This document shows, piece after piece, positions 1-10,589 of a stretch of 64,000 bases of DNA. The DNA is taken from contig BROI01000017.1 of the NCBI GenBank assembly GCA_027923505.1, positions 186,001 to 250,000 of the forward strand. Direction: 5' to 3'. How positions within the stretch are numbered: position 1 is the stretch's first letter; each line of letters begins with the position of its first letter. This stretch comes from Mayamaea pseudoterrestris (taxonomy: Eukaryota; Bacillariophyta; Bacillariophyceae; Sellaphorales; Sellaphoraceae). The notes below the pieces were generated by a model. It saw nothing but the letters and a program-made list of their open reading frames with translations. It was not told the DNA's origin and made no database searches. The position numbers were made by a program, and so were the translations under genes.

Positions 1-159
1 ATACAAGGCACGTTATGAACGAGGCAGCTCTGGCACTTCGTTTAGAGACTCGGAAACTAGGCAAGGCTCAGGCGGATGGTAGTCAACAAATATAATTAAT
101 TATTATGTAATGAAAAATGTAGAGCACACTAAGGCTTGTCACGTTAGATTTTGCTCGCC

Positions 160-1716
160 TCACATTCGAAAGGAGTGTCGTTGGTACATGCACGATGTCT
201 TGAAATAACGACGGCACAAGAGAAACATCATGGCTCCTAGTAGCAACGCTCGGGATGCAACAATGGTCGCTGTAAGGGCGGCAGACTGAGTTTGGCCAAT
301 CATATGGTCAACTGGAGACGCCGCACCCCGGTAATTGACGCACACCCATTCGCTGTTCGGCAAGGCATGCAAGAGCGACTCCTTGGCTAGATGAAAGTCA
401 CTGCTGTCGACGGATGCGCCATAAATAGTTTCCTTTCCAGATAACTGAGCCAGACTCAGCCTGGCTGACAGAAGAGATTTACCGTCCTCGCCGATTGATC
501 GAATCGACACTGACTGCTGGTCCCAGTCAAACTCTAGCTCGCCAAAATTCTTCTCGAGACTGAACTGCAGACCTTGCTTCGAAGCTTCGGCCCCGCCATT
601 CACAAACAATCCTTTCGCCACATCTTCCGTCTGCGACTCGAGGAGCTCAGTCCACGGACATGTCGCATGCATGGTGGACATGAGCGTCTTGGCCGCAAAG
701 TGTTCAAAGCGCGCAACCATGGACGCTGATTGAGTCGCCGCAAACAACGGTGGACTCGTCATGGACCCCCACGAGTGCGTCATGCCAGACGTGGTTAATT
801 CGAGCAAGGGACGGGGAGCGTCATTCGAGTCAACCTTGACGCAGTCCTTGCGCATGAGCTGCGACATGTGCACGTCACCAGAAATCAATATGGGAGACTG
901 GACGTTCTCCTGCAAAATGGCGTCGAATAGGCGACTGCGGCTGCGTGGAAACTTGTCCCACGACTCGGCAATGTGAGCGTTAGGAAAACGGCTTGCATGA
1001 ACTTGGAGTCCATTCACAACCACATTGACTGTGGCTTGTGAGCGACTGATGGCTTTTTCGAACCATTGCCACTGCTCTTCACCAAGAAAGTCTCCCTCAA
1101 AGTCCGAACGAAAAGCTGCAGATCCCTTCTTCCATGGCGACTTGTTCGTGCGTACGTCGAGCACAAAGATTGCAACCGTCTTGTTGGAGTAAGCTGGCAT
1201 GTAGGGTGCATTCATGGGGCAAGCATCCGGATCGAGGCACGCCTCCTCGTCGGGAATCTCCTGATACCCGACAGGCCGATCAAAGTCGAATAGCTTGACT
1301 CCGTAAACGCCAAGTCCTTCCTGGGTTCGGCGACGCATCGGCGACTGCGCTGGCTCACCCAAAAAGTCAACAAAGGCGAGTCCACTCTCGTGGCGATACT
1401 TGTACGTCGAATCTCCATTGTTGCAGCCAAAGTCATGGTCATCAAACGTGCCAAAAACAGTAATATTGGTCTCCAGCAGGCGTTTGTAGCCAGGCACCGA
1501 CTTTTGAAAGCGATAGAGCGACCGGATTCGTTGAGGCGAGGCGCATGTAGTAGTTGACTTTGGTGGGTAGGTGCTCCAGTCAATTGGCTTGTGTTCATCG
1601 GCGTATATTGCATCGCCGCCCCAGATGAAAGCTGTCGGTGACCTTGACGTGATGACCGGCCAGAGCTTGTTGGTCAAGTCCTGATTGTTGCACGAGCCAA
1701 ATGCGATACGATTCAT
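160..1716 (-). CDS. PhoD-like metallophosphatase, C-terminal membrane anchor
   Basis: 518 aa, single exon, ATG at 1716. The protein belongs to the PhoD alkaline phosphatase-like group, which hydrolyses phosphoesters with a metal centre. Visible metal-site motifs are GGDAIYADE near residue 33, DDHDFGCNNGD near 92 and SGDVHMSQL near 279, in the order expected for PhoD. A hydrophobic stretch near residues 480-500 followed by CRRYFK suggests a C-terminal membrane anchor. There is no N-terminal signal peptide on this start, which is unusual for a secreted PhoD. Just upstream, on the minus strand, a good donor (gtaagt near 1797) and an acceptor (ctctag, six bases before the ATG) could flank a 5'-UTR intron; the frame before the donor is closed, so it would add no protein. 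Family call is firm; substrate and location are inferred. Confidence 0.85.
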   Translation of the reverse strand: MNRIAFGSCNNQDLTNKLWPVITSRSPTAFIWGGDAIYADEHKPIDWSTYPPKSTTTCASPQRIRSLYRFQKSVPGYKRLLETNITVFGTFDDHDFGCNNGDSTYKYRHESGLAFVDFLGEPAQSPMRRRTQEGLGVYGVKLFDFDRPVGYQEIPDEEACLDPDACPMNAPYMPAYSNKTVAIFVLDVRTNKSPWKKGSAAFRSDFEGDFLGEEQWQWFEKAISRSQATVNVVVNGLQVHASRFPNAHIAESWDKFPRSRSRLFDAILQENVQSPILISGDVHMSQLMRKDCVKVDSNDAPRPLLELTTSGMTHSWGSMTSPPLFAATQSASMVARFEHFAAKTLMSTMHATCPWTELLESQTEDVAKGLFVNGGAEASKQGLQFSLEKNFGELEFDWDQQSVSIRSIGEDGKSLLSARLSLAQLSGKETIYGASVDSSDFHLAKESLLHALPNSEWVCVNYRGAASPVDHMIGQTQSAALTATIVASRALLLGAMMFLLCRRYFKTSCMYQRHSFRM

Positions 1717-1732
1717 GTTGCACTAGAGAGGC

Positions 1733-2181
1733 GCAGAGTTGAAGAATGAGACTGAAAGTTGCTCTGTCAAAATCTTGAGCTGTAGGCTCACTTACGAATG
1801 GTAGAATCTACTAGCAACCGAGGTTCGAACGAGCAAAACTAAGGCAAGTGATCCAACATGTGCGTATTGCAACAGCCAGGAACATTAACGTCATTTGCCG
1901 CGATGAAGAATCTCAAAGGAGATTCGATCTCCCATTAGCTTTGCGTATCAAGGCGAAGAATCTGTCGGCATCTCGAGGATCGACTATAACGAATCTCGCG
2001 TGCCAATCACGGATGATCGTCCTTGCGTTCGTTTTCATGTGCACTCGAAACGGCTGCTCGCGAATATCACTCTTGCAACACCTTGCATTCAACGAAGACA
2101 CAGACGAATGTGGTATTACAAGCAAAAAATTGTTGTAAGACGCTCATGGACCAAATGCTAGAACGTTCATGCATCACTCTC
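1733..2181. other. Intergenic, no gene supported
   Basis: Between the phosphatase start and the 3' end of the C2 gene. Short open frames exist on both strands (96 codons plus, 70 codons minus) but none resembles a known protein or joins convincingly to a neighbour by splicing. It probably holds the phosphatase 5' leader and the 3' UTR of the C2 gene. Confidence 0.4.
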
Positions 2182-3205
2182 CTAGTGGTAAACGGCCTTG
2201 ACAATGACGATGAGTCCCCTGGTCATGTGCAAATTTTGGTTGTCGTCTTCGCCTTCCTTGAGTATTTCAAAGGCTGTCCTGCGGTCCGCATTGCCTCGCA
2301 CAGACACATTGTTCATCATCAGCTGTAGCGTCGTCTCGAAGGAGCCAATGACCCGGTGATTTCCATTTGCTTGGTAATCAAACACGCGAATCAGTAATGG
2401 CCAATCCAAATCGCAATAGCAAAGCTCCTCCAAGTCCATGGTGAATTCCTTCCAATGTGGATTTAAGTGGTTCATAATGTACTCCGATCGATAAACTGTA
2501 ATCCTGCGAGTATTTAGAAACATTATTGCTCAGTGAGCGAGCAATGCACTTTCACGTTTCAAGCGTACTGGAACGACAGAGTTGTTGTGATTTGCAGTTT
2601 GCAGACACTCACCATCTCACAACCCCTGCAGTCGTATCCAAACTCTTTTTCGAAATCTCAAAGCCGGGATCAGATCGTCCTAGACCAAGTAGACCAGGTT
2701 CAACATTTTTAATATCAAGTCCACGAAAGTGCAGCTCCGCAGTGCCATGCGACGAGCCCTTCCTCGAATGCTCAATTGAAGCAGTAATTCTGCAGAACAA
2801 ACTCGAAATATGAGAAGCAAGTAGTCCAATAGTTCCTCTACCGTTACAGATATATGGTACATACATTATTCCAGTCGCAGTCTTTTCAGTTTTGAACCTC
2901 CCAGGGCTCTGGAAGATGGCAGTTGCTTCTGCTGTCATTTCACCAAGCAGCGTCCCATTCACTTTATAAACGCGAATTGTTAACGGCATGTATATGGACG
3001 GATCGGTTTCTACAAAGAGCGTCTTGATCCATTGTATTCGTCGCCCCATGTGGCTCTCCGTCCTACCAATCACTGTGTTTTGTTGAGGACCACCCGTGAC
3101 AACGATTTCGGCGTAGACTTCGTGGGATTCTCTTGCAAACCAGCGCGACCATAATGATGTTCCCGGCAAATTCTCAGCTTCAATGGCTAATTGGTAACGC
3201 GTCAT
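2182..3205 (-). CDS. Tandem C2-domain protein, copine-like
   Basis: Two exons: 3205..2613 and 2503..2182, joined over a 109-nt GT-AG intron (donor TG|gtgagt, acceptor ctcgcag|GA). The junction restores the copine-style C2B text WITVYRSEYIMNHLNPHWKEF, which is strong evidence for the splice. The product is about 304 aa. The first C2 lies near residues 1-130 (YQLAIEAENLPG, VIGRTE), the second from about 165 to the end (SEYIMN.LNPHWK, LIRVFDYQANG, GSFETTL). C2 pairs bind phospholipids, usually with calcium. Copines continue into a von Willebrand A domain, which is absent here: a stop follows the second C2 directly. It is either a truncated copine relative or a plain double-C2 protein. The first in-frame ATG is at 3205. 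Confidence 0.75.
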
Positions 3206-3517
3206 TATATTCAAAAGGATGAACTACCGTAGTCTCTTGTTAATGCTGACAGTCTTTGTGATGATGTTTGTTCATCTGGCAGCAAGATCTCGGCAAAAGT
3301 TTAAAACCGCTGCGACGGATGGCCTGAAAATTCGTTCATCGCGGTTCATCATCTTAGTTTCATCCGGCCATCACATTGCGATCGATCGACCTCTCACGAT
3401 TTCTCGTGCATCACTATATATCCATCCATTACAAGAAAGAGAAGAAATGATGAGTCGTATATTTATTCAATAGAAGCTTCTGCAACTTGATACAAAAGCT
3501 TGAGTGGTGACTCCAGT
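3206..3517. promoter_or_regulatory. Shared 5' region of the C2 gene and the LSD-like gene
   Basis: Divergent intergenic stretch. A plus-strand frame of 84 codons at 3219-3473 starts with a hydrophobic run, but it has no recognisable family and lies in the likely leader of both genes, so it is not called. No clear promoter motif was seen. Confidence 0.3.
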
Positions 3518-6500
3518 ATGGCTGACGAGGTACGACCTTGTAGCGTTACCTTTGCATATGTAATAGTCAAACTGTATATTGTTTGTTCACATAGGATCAC
3601 ATGATTTGTCGGAACTATTAGATTGTTTTGACGGCTTGAGAGATCTGCTGTATCGTTGTAGTATCTTCAGTTTATAGACAGCGCGAAGGCCATTCTCACA
3701 TTCACAACCATCATTCCCAGATTCCATCAAAGAAACGCCGCAGTCGGAAAGCCCACGGGAAATTTAATAAAGGCCAGACGATAGATCCAGTTACTATTGA
3801 AGATACGTTCACTTTTAAGCATCCTGATGATGGCGATAGCCAGATTGCTGGAGAGGGTGCCTACATATCTGCGACTTTGAACAGTCGACGGTATTATGGT
3901 ATGCTAGTGGACCAATCTACCTTGAAGGCCGCTAGTCTCTTGCATTTGCAGCAAGAAGCTGCTGGGCTGGACTTAAATCGCAGGATAATGTCGCTAATGC
4001 CAAGCGAAATACAGCACCAGCAAACATCAAGCGAACATTTCAACTTGAACGGGTTCACCAATAAGCAGGTGCAGAAATTTCGCTTCATCCGGGCCAATGG
4101 AACCAGCCCGGGGTACAGAGAGTTGCTTGCTACTTACGCGGATGCTGCAGCGGCTGCCGAAGACAATTCCGACAAAGAAGCTTTGATCAAAAACGCATGC
4201 GCAGCGGGAGGAAACTTTGTTGGCTCATATTACTTTCAATTCGCTGAATCTGAGAAAGCTTCACTCGTCCCATCGACTGACAGAAAGGTTGGACGAGCTA
4301 TTAGTTTGTCCATGTCAATGGGCTTCAACAAATTTCTAGAATCGACGGCGTTTCCGCCATGGTCTCCGCCAGTCAACCTCGACATTGGACAACAAGCGAT
4401 GCTCAATATGCTACAGCTCAAAAAAGACAGAAAAGGCAACTTTGTCCCAGACGAAGCACCTGTCAGTTCATTCACGGTTCCATCCACGGCTTCGTTGACT
4501 CAAGCGATGCTACCGATGGAGCCACGACAGTTTTACCGTGTATGCGTCGTCGGGGCTGGAATCGCTGGCATGTCTGCATGTTTGGAGATCTTTCGACAGT
4601 GTGAGCGCGAAGGCATTGATGTCGAAGTTCACCTTATGGAGGGTCGCAACCGACTGGGTGGCAGGCTTCATACTGATAGGAATACGTTTAAACGTAGTGA
4701 CGGTGACTCACCGTTTCCGGTCGATCTTGGAGCTTCATGGATCCATGGTATTGAATTGAACCCTTTGGCAACGTTAGCACGCGAAGCGGGTGTCGATTTT
4801 GTTGTTACTAGCGAAGAAGTTAAAATGCTGCAAGGGAATATGGAAGTGATTGATGCGACGAAGGATAAACATGCTGGCGAATTCTTTGATAAACTTTTGG
4901 ATGTTGCTGCTGAAATGACTTGGTCATCGAACACCGCACGCTCGGCGAATGATGAAGCGACCGTCAAATGGTATGCCTCAGTGTTGGACAAGGATTGTGG
5001 GCGCGGGCAACGGCCGTCAAAAACCAAAGTCCCATTCCATCGACAGTCGTCCGACGTTTCAGTCGATCATGCGATCGGTCGAGCCATCGCGGAGCGACTC
5101 TTACAGGAGTTTCAGTCTCTGTCACCAGAAGAACGACGGATGCTGTTTTGGAACATGAAGAATGTCGAATATGCGCTTGGCGCCAATCTGAGCGACTTAT
5201 CGCAAATGTTCTGGGACATTGATGAACGACATGCCTTTGAGGGTGACCACGTAATATTAAAGCAGGGTTATTCGGTTGTGATAGAGCATTTGCTGAGCCA
5301 ACTTCGACAAAGGGGTAAGCGTTTCCAATGTTATCTTAATTGTCCAGTTGGAAGTATAGCGTATGCTCGATCAAGCACAAGCCAAACGTACATTGGCAGG
5401 ACGCCGAAACGGCAAATTTTGACTGAGCTTTCCGATACATGCTGCGTCACATCAGAAAATGGTGATACGAGGATTTTATGCGATTTCGTTGTTTGCGCAG
5501 TTCCACTAGGCGTCCTCAAGCATGCTCTTGTTGAAAAAAATGAGGAAGATCGCTGCCTGAAATTCGACCCACCGCTGCCATTCTCAAAAGTAGATTCTAT
5601 AAACACTGTCGGGTTTGGGCTACTTGACAAGATCTACATTCAGTTTCCAACCGCGTTCTGGAGAACTAACAACAATGGAGGCACAGAATCGCATACATTG
5701 TTCGGAAACGCATCGGGCGTGCATCCACATCATTACATGTTCCTAGACGTTGGTAAAGCTCTCGACCCTGGTGCTAATCCGCCGGCAGTCCTTATGTCGC
5801 TTGTTTCGGGAGTCGAGGCTGTTGTTTTAGAGCGGCTTACATCTGAAGAGGTTGTACGGGAGGTTATGGAGACGCTTCGAACTCTCTTTGGGTCAGCGAG
5901 CGTTCCGGATCCCTTACGAGTGAAATTGACGAGGTGGGGTTCTGACAGATTTTCGCGGGGATCGTATACATTTCTGGGTCCTGGAACAACTGAAGCTGAC
6001 TTCCACGTCTTGCAATCACCCTGCAACGGCAACGGAGATAGCATCTTGCTCGATGGCTTTGAGACAATGAGACTTTTCTTTGCCGGTGAGCACACTACTG
6101 CACTTCATCCATCGATGGCGCATGGTGCGTTGCTCTCAGGGACTAGAGCCGGGCAAGAAATTATGGATGCCATAAAGCTATCATCTGACTCCGAGAGTGT
6201 TGACAAGCTGATTCCTCTTTGGCTCTATCGCCACATGAACCCTAAAGCGCCGCTGTACTGCGCGCTGTGTCGCTCTGGTGAATCGGGCGACGAGGGGCCG
6301 CTGCTTGCATTTAAGCGAGGATCGAGAAGCGTTTGCGTTCACAACAATTGCGCTGAAGCCAGTTCTGAGGTGGAGGTATATGAAGGAAAATGGGAACACG
6401 TGGTGAAGGCTGTCAATCGAGGCCTTCTAGTTGATTGCCATGTGTGCGGGCAGCCTGGGGCCACAATTGATTGCCACGATTTACAATGCAATCAAAGCTT

Positions 6501-7077
6501 CCATTACGCATGCGCTTCTAAGACAGGATGGAAGTTTGAGGCATATGGAAAGGAATTTCTATGCAATGAACACTGCGACAAGATAAATAATATGTTGACC
6601 ACCAATGACGGCACCTTTCAACACGATCTTTTGACAAGAGTACCAGTCGGCAGTATGTCAGTGGACGATAAAGAGATGAATGAGACAGATGAGCAGATAT
6701 CAGGCACTGGCAAGTTGGCGACAGTGCCAAATGGGACAACACTATCAACGATACGCTCAGCGCGACTGACGCGTAATGGCTTAGACGACGAATATAGCAC
6801 ATCGACTCGGCTTGTTCGAATTACTCGTTCTTCGAAAGAGAACATGTGGAATCTGGAGTTACAGATAGATAGACTCGGGGAGATTGACAAGCATTTGCTT
6901 TTGGTTGCTCAGTCGAAAGCGGATCAACCGTACGATGGACCTGTGGTAGGAGATGTTATCAGAAGCATTAATGGCTGGGAAATTGGCTCAGCCAAGCTTG
7001 ACACACTCGAAAAAGTTCTTCACATTTTGAATGATCAAATCGATATCGTCATGCAGGTCGAGAGCCGTGTGCACTGA
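3518..7077 (+). CDS. LSD/KDM1-type flavin amine oxidase with ePHD finger and PDZ-like tail
   Basis: The open frame runs from at least 3643 to 7077; no ATG opens it, so a short first exon is needed. ATG GCT GAC GAG at 3518 followed by gtacga could splice to 3643 in phase, but this junction is uncertain. Counting from 3877 as residue 1: FAD-binding GAGIAG near 225, GASWIHG near 287, substrate-side Lys in GFGLLDKIYIQF near 583, and the closing GEHTTALHPSMAHGALLSG near 737. The order and the conserved Lys match LSD histone demethylases, without a tower insertion. A Cys/His-rich extended PHD unit (CALC to CNEHC) follows at about 794-905, then a PDZ-like fold at 976-1064 (VVGDVIRSINGWE). A basic KKRRSRK run upstream suggests nuclear import. 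The oxidase call is firm; the histone substrate is inferred. Confidence 0.8.
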
Positions 7078-7210
7078 TGCATTCCTGTTGTCATATTTGG
7101 GTGCAGAGGGTCGAAGCCTGTGGTTATCTCTCTTGATTTGCATATTGGCCAGAGGCCCAAGCACATAACACATATTGAAATTTAACCATGGTTTTTAAAA
7201 TTAACACTTG

Positions 7211-8681
7211 CTACGAAACCATACAATTATTTTGAGACGAAGCTCTGCTCGGTCGTGGTGCTGCAGCAGGAGTTGTCGATCTTTGCTGTTGGGATCGGGC
7301 ATTCTCCTCTGCCTGCAACTGAAGTGCGAGCTGTAGGCTTGCTGCATCATCTGTCGTTGACTCGCTATTCCAATCTGCTTGTAATTGGCGAGCTAGCATA
7401 ATGTCAGCATCCACCGGTTGACGGGCAGGTGCGCCCACCGCATGCTCCAATTCACTTGATCCAGCCACACCCACATCCACAGGTAAACGAGGTACTTCGC
7501 CACCGGACGAAGCTGGGTTACTTGTCAATTTCGGCATGGTAGGCATACCTACTGCGACCATTGGCAGTTGTTCTGCTATTGCTGGCTCATGTAACGCCGC
7601 TCGAGTTCCTTCCGACACTGGCGGAAGCGCCACTGTCGTTCCTTGCTGCTGCTGCTGCTGCAGACTTAGTTGTAGTGCCATTTGATACGCTTCCTCCTCC
7701 TTTCCTCGCTGCGTGTTTTCGCAGAAATCAGCATTCACAAGCGTAGTATTGCCGTCAATCGCATCCAGTCGCTCCCAAACAATGTCTTGCGAGTCAGCAT
7801 ATCCCAGATCCGTGACTAATAGATACAGCTCACCGTCATGTTTTGTCATGAGCGCAAAATGGTTGTTCCGAAAGAAAACTGCCAGCTGATCCTCCGACAA
7901 GTGTTCGCGAAGTTTCTCCAAACCATACGCAGTAAGCTGGTGGCTCGTCGACTCCAAAAAATGCTCCATGAGCTTGCCTTGCGTCGCCGAGTGTTGTAAG
8001 CGCTCCAGTTTGTTCTGCCGCTCTACGAGAACTTCGTAATTCGTTGTTGAAACGTCCGTAGGTTCTTTCTCCAACTGCTCTAGTTCAAGCGCAGCATCCT
8101 GCGCCTGAAAAATTATATCCACCAGCACGTTGTAAGTCTTAGTTTGTATGACTTGCGCCTCCGCTGACTGCGGGTCCACCAGCCAGCCATGAACTAGCTG
8201 AATCCTAAACATGTCCCAAGCCGTCAATTGCGCCGAATACTCGTATGCATCCACCTTGGTGAATCCTAAATTAACATCCATTCCGTTCTGAAACTGCGGG
8301 ATCCACTTCATTAGTTCATCAATATGAAATGTCTTGTCATTCGACTTTATTGTTGTTGACTCGTCCTCAATTGCAAGCGCCTGGTTGGCCAACATGTTTG
8401 TCACATCCTCGAGAGACGCAACCCCGTGCTGGAGACAGTGAGCTGGAAACTCTAGCGTTCCTCGCAGGAGTAGCCCGTTGGCCGCGGCCAAGAGCGGACA
8501 TGGGCCATTCTCATTTTGCAGTAGTATATGACAGTTGGAATTGTTCTATTTATAGTAAAATATGATTTGTAAGATAATTCGGAACAACGTTCGGGCAGGC
8601 AGCATCCTGTTGCCGGTGTTCTGTCGGCCTTGTCGCGTTACTTACCTGGTAGCGAATACGTTTCAACCGGTACGTTGTCAT
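7211..8681 (-). CDS. MINDY-type deubiquitinase with UIM-like tail and CaaX end
   Basis: Two exons: 8681..8646 (12 codons) and 8545..7211, separated by a 100-nt GT-AG intron (CAG|gtaagt, aaatag|AAC). The join gives MTTYRLKRIRYQ followed by NNSNCHILLQNENGPCPLLA, the signature start of MINDY (FAM63) proteases; catalytic Cys is residue 28 and the active-site His lies in FFRNNHFAL. The product is 456 aa. MINDY enzymes cleave Lys48-linked polyubiquitin. The C-terminal third has ubiquitin-interacting-motif-like helices (EEAYQMALQLSLQQ, IMLARQLQADW, SLQLALQLQAEE) around a short Gln run. The last residues CMVS form a CaaX box, so farnesylation is likely. Starting at the first ATG of the large frame would lose the catalytic Cys. 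Confidence 0.9.
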
Positions 8682-8876
8682 TCTTTGTCCAAAAGCAAAA
8701 ACAAAGAGAAACTGCTAATGATTCTATAGATGTATCCGTTATGATCGGATGGTAAGGTTCCTTGATGATTCGTTCCGTCAAATCTTCCATTGTGCAAACG
8801 TCTGAGTGGTACTGCATGAGTACCGCAACGACATCAATGATTTTTCTTCTTCGACAACTCGTCGGGGTCGTTGCTG

Positions 8877-9740
8877 ATGTTGCTGAACAAGGTGGAGAAC
8901 AAAGGTGAACATAACTCTGTCGTATTGTTAATGATGAAGTCGCCATTTCGACAACGAAATGCATCTGTAATGCTAGATGCAAATGAACACAAAAGTTCGG
9001 CACAGCATGATCAAAATCGCGCAAGAAGTGACACCGGATCATCCTGGCCTGGAAGCTTTGGTCAAGAAACGGCAACGATGCCCAATGTTAGGGCAATTAA
9101 TTTTACCACACTGTTTCGAGGTGAATGTCAGACCGTCATATTATATCTATTGGGATCGACAGTCATACAAGCAATTTTTCACTACGCCAAAGCCATGCTC
9201 GCATTGTCACATTTGCCGCAGCAGCATCTGACCTCCACAGCATGCTCAATCGAATCTTTCCTGCTGGCAACGTGGCTCTACTACACTTCACGTGACAATA
9301 TGAAAACTACATCTGCTAATTTGCAGCCAATTTTGTCGGCGAGAATCGCATCGTGGCGCTTGGGCCGTGTGCGACGAGGGGAGCTCCTGTTGATAGCTTG
9401 CATTCACCTCTCTTTGTGGATTGCTTACACGTATTTAATGTCCTTCACTAGCAAACTGCATGTGAGTGATAGCAATGAGAAAGTGGCTTTTTCTATCAAG
9501 GCATTTTTACAAACGTTGATGCAGACGACAGCTTGCGTACTCTTGCTGCTGGTCGGGCCAACCATTTTGCGAATCAATCGACTGCATTCCAGTCTAGTCG
9601 TACTGCTGCTGCGTCCTCCTGCCTTGATGATTGCGCCATTGGCCGTTAGCACGTTTCTCGATCTGGCGGCGAGCCAGGTTTTGAGTGGATTGCTGGCAGG
9701 AAAGGTGCTGGAGGTCTTTTTTCCGGACGATCCTCAATGA
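8877..9740 (+). CDS. Multi-pass membrane protein, family not recognised
   Basis: About 287 aa from the ATG at 8877; later in-frame ATGs (8932, 9079) are also possible starts. I do not recognise the family. The N-terminal 65 residues are polar and probably disordered. From about residue 80 there are five or six hydrophobic segments (VILYLLGSTVIQAIF, LLIACIHLSLWIAYTYLM, TTACVLLLLVGPTIL, LMIAPLAVSTFLDLAA). It is divergent from the MINDY gene, whose start lies 195 bp away, and convergent with the C19orf12-like gene. The hydrophobic pattern and the length of the open frame support it as coding. Confidence 0.55.
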   Translation: MLLNKVENKGEHNSVVLLMMKSPFRQRNASVMLDANEHKSSAQHDQNRARSDTGSSWPGSFGQETATMPNVRAINFTTLFRGECQTVILYLLGSTVIQAIFHYAKAMLALSHLPQQHLTSTACSIESFLLATWLYYTSRDNMKTTSANLQPILSARIASWRLGRVRRGELLLIACIHLSLWIAYTYLMSFTSKLHVSDSNEKVAFSIKAFLQTLMQTTACVLLLLVGPTILRINRLHSSLVVLLLRPPALMIAPLAVSTFLDLAASQVLSGLLAGKVLEVFFPDDPQ

Positions 9741-9853
9741 TAGCCGGTTGATGACGTATCGCGGCTTTATGCAAACGTTAACTACTGATACACAGCATGA
9801 GTTCTTAACATACATTTTGTTACGCACAACCGAATATATTCTTTCTAAACGTG

Positions 9854-10294
9854 TCAATGATGATCAACCGCATCCATGCATAATTTCCAAACCTGCTCTC
9901 GGACCGTTCTCTGTTGCGCAAATTGCATCAACGCTCCACGAAAGCCTGCCGCCGACGAAGGCATGGTCGCTCCCGCCTGGAGCAACACTTGTCGCACGCC
10001 CTTGATGAGTCGATCCTTTTGTGCTTCCGACTGCAGCTTGACAATCTGTTGAACGACTCCATCGTAATCATCGACCGACATGAATCCTGCAATACTGCCA
10101 ACAATGCCTCCGACGAGCCCACCAAGTGGTCCCATGATTAGTCCACCAAGAGTTGCTCCAGCGGCTGCGCCCAAGCCTTGCTTCATGGCGGACCGAGCGG
10201 CATGCTTCATGTTTGGATCATGCACCAAAAACTCAACGAGCTCGGTGTGATAGTCGTCAATGTTAGGAATTTCCGTGTCGTAATCGCCCTCCAT
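9854..10294 (-). CDS. C19orf12-like glycine-zipper membrane protein
   Basis: 146 aa, single exon, ATG at 10294. The central region (about residues 38-72) is a glycine-zipper hairpin of small residues, GLGAAAGATLGGLIMGPLGG and then GIVGSIAGF, preceded by a His-Ala-Ala-Arg helix. A charged helical C-terminal half follows (VVQQIVKLQSEAQKDRL). Size and arrangement match the C19orf12 family, whose human member sits in mitochondria, ER and their contact sites and is linked to iron-related neurodegeneration; its biochemical role is not settled. The assignment rests on the hairpin plus the flanking helices, so it is likely rather than certain. Confidence 0.7.
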   Translation of the reverse strand: MEGDYDTEIPNIDDYHTELVEFLVHDPNMKHAARSAMKQGLGAAAGATLGGLIMGPLGGLVGGIVGSIAGFMSVDDYDGVVQQIVKLQSEAQKDRLIKGVRQVLLQAGATMPSSAAGFRGALMQFAQQRTVREQVWKLCMDAVDHH

Positions 10295-10589
10295 ATTTCG
10301 GTGTTTCTATAGCGGTAAAGTAAGACTGTAAAGGTAAAGAGTCGACTGCTCCGAGTGTCTCGTGTCGAAAGTGTGTTTGGCGGCAGAATTCTGCGAGATT
10401 TTCGCGGTCGCCGCGCCGAAACCTATCTGACGTCATCGTTATCGCAACGGTTTCAAGCACCACCACGCGGAAACGGCGCCGCGCTTTTGACGAGGCGATT
10501 CCATTCCGGCCTCTGCTCAAAGCAAGGATCGACTTTGAACCTTTTTCGCAACCTTCACTTACTCTTACTCGAAGCGACTAAAAACAGAC

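Noticed and set aside
1815-1835. ggttcgaac, resembling the internal B box of a tRNA gene
   Set aside because: The bases after it do not fit the B box and no cloverleaf could be drawn around it.
1848-2138. Plus-strand frame of 96 codons
   Set aside because: No family likeness and it lies in likely untranslated sequence of the flanking genes.
3219-3473. Plus-strand frame of 84 codons with a hydrophobic start
   Set aside because: No family likeness; it sits in the shared leader of two divergent genes.
7636-7665. Run of ctg/cag triplets
   Set aside because: It is a short in-frame poly-Gln stretch in MINDY, too short to treat as an expanded microsatellite.
8646-9075. Minus-strand frame of about 145 codons
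   Set aside because: It reads through the first exon of MINDY in the wrong phase and overlaps the divergent membrane-protein gene.
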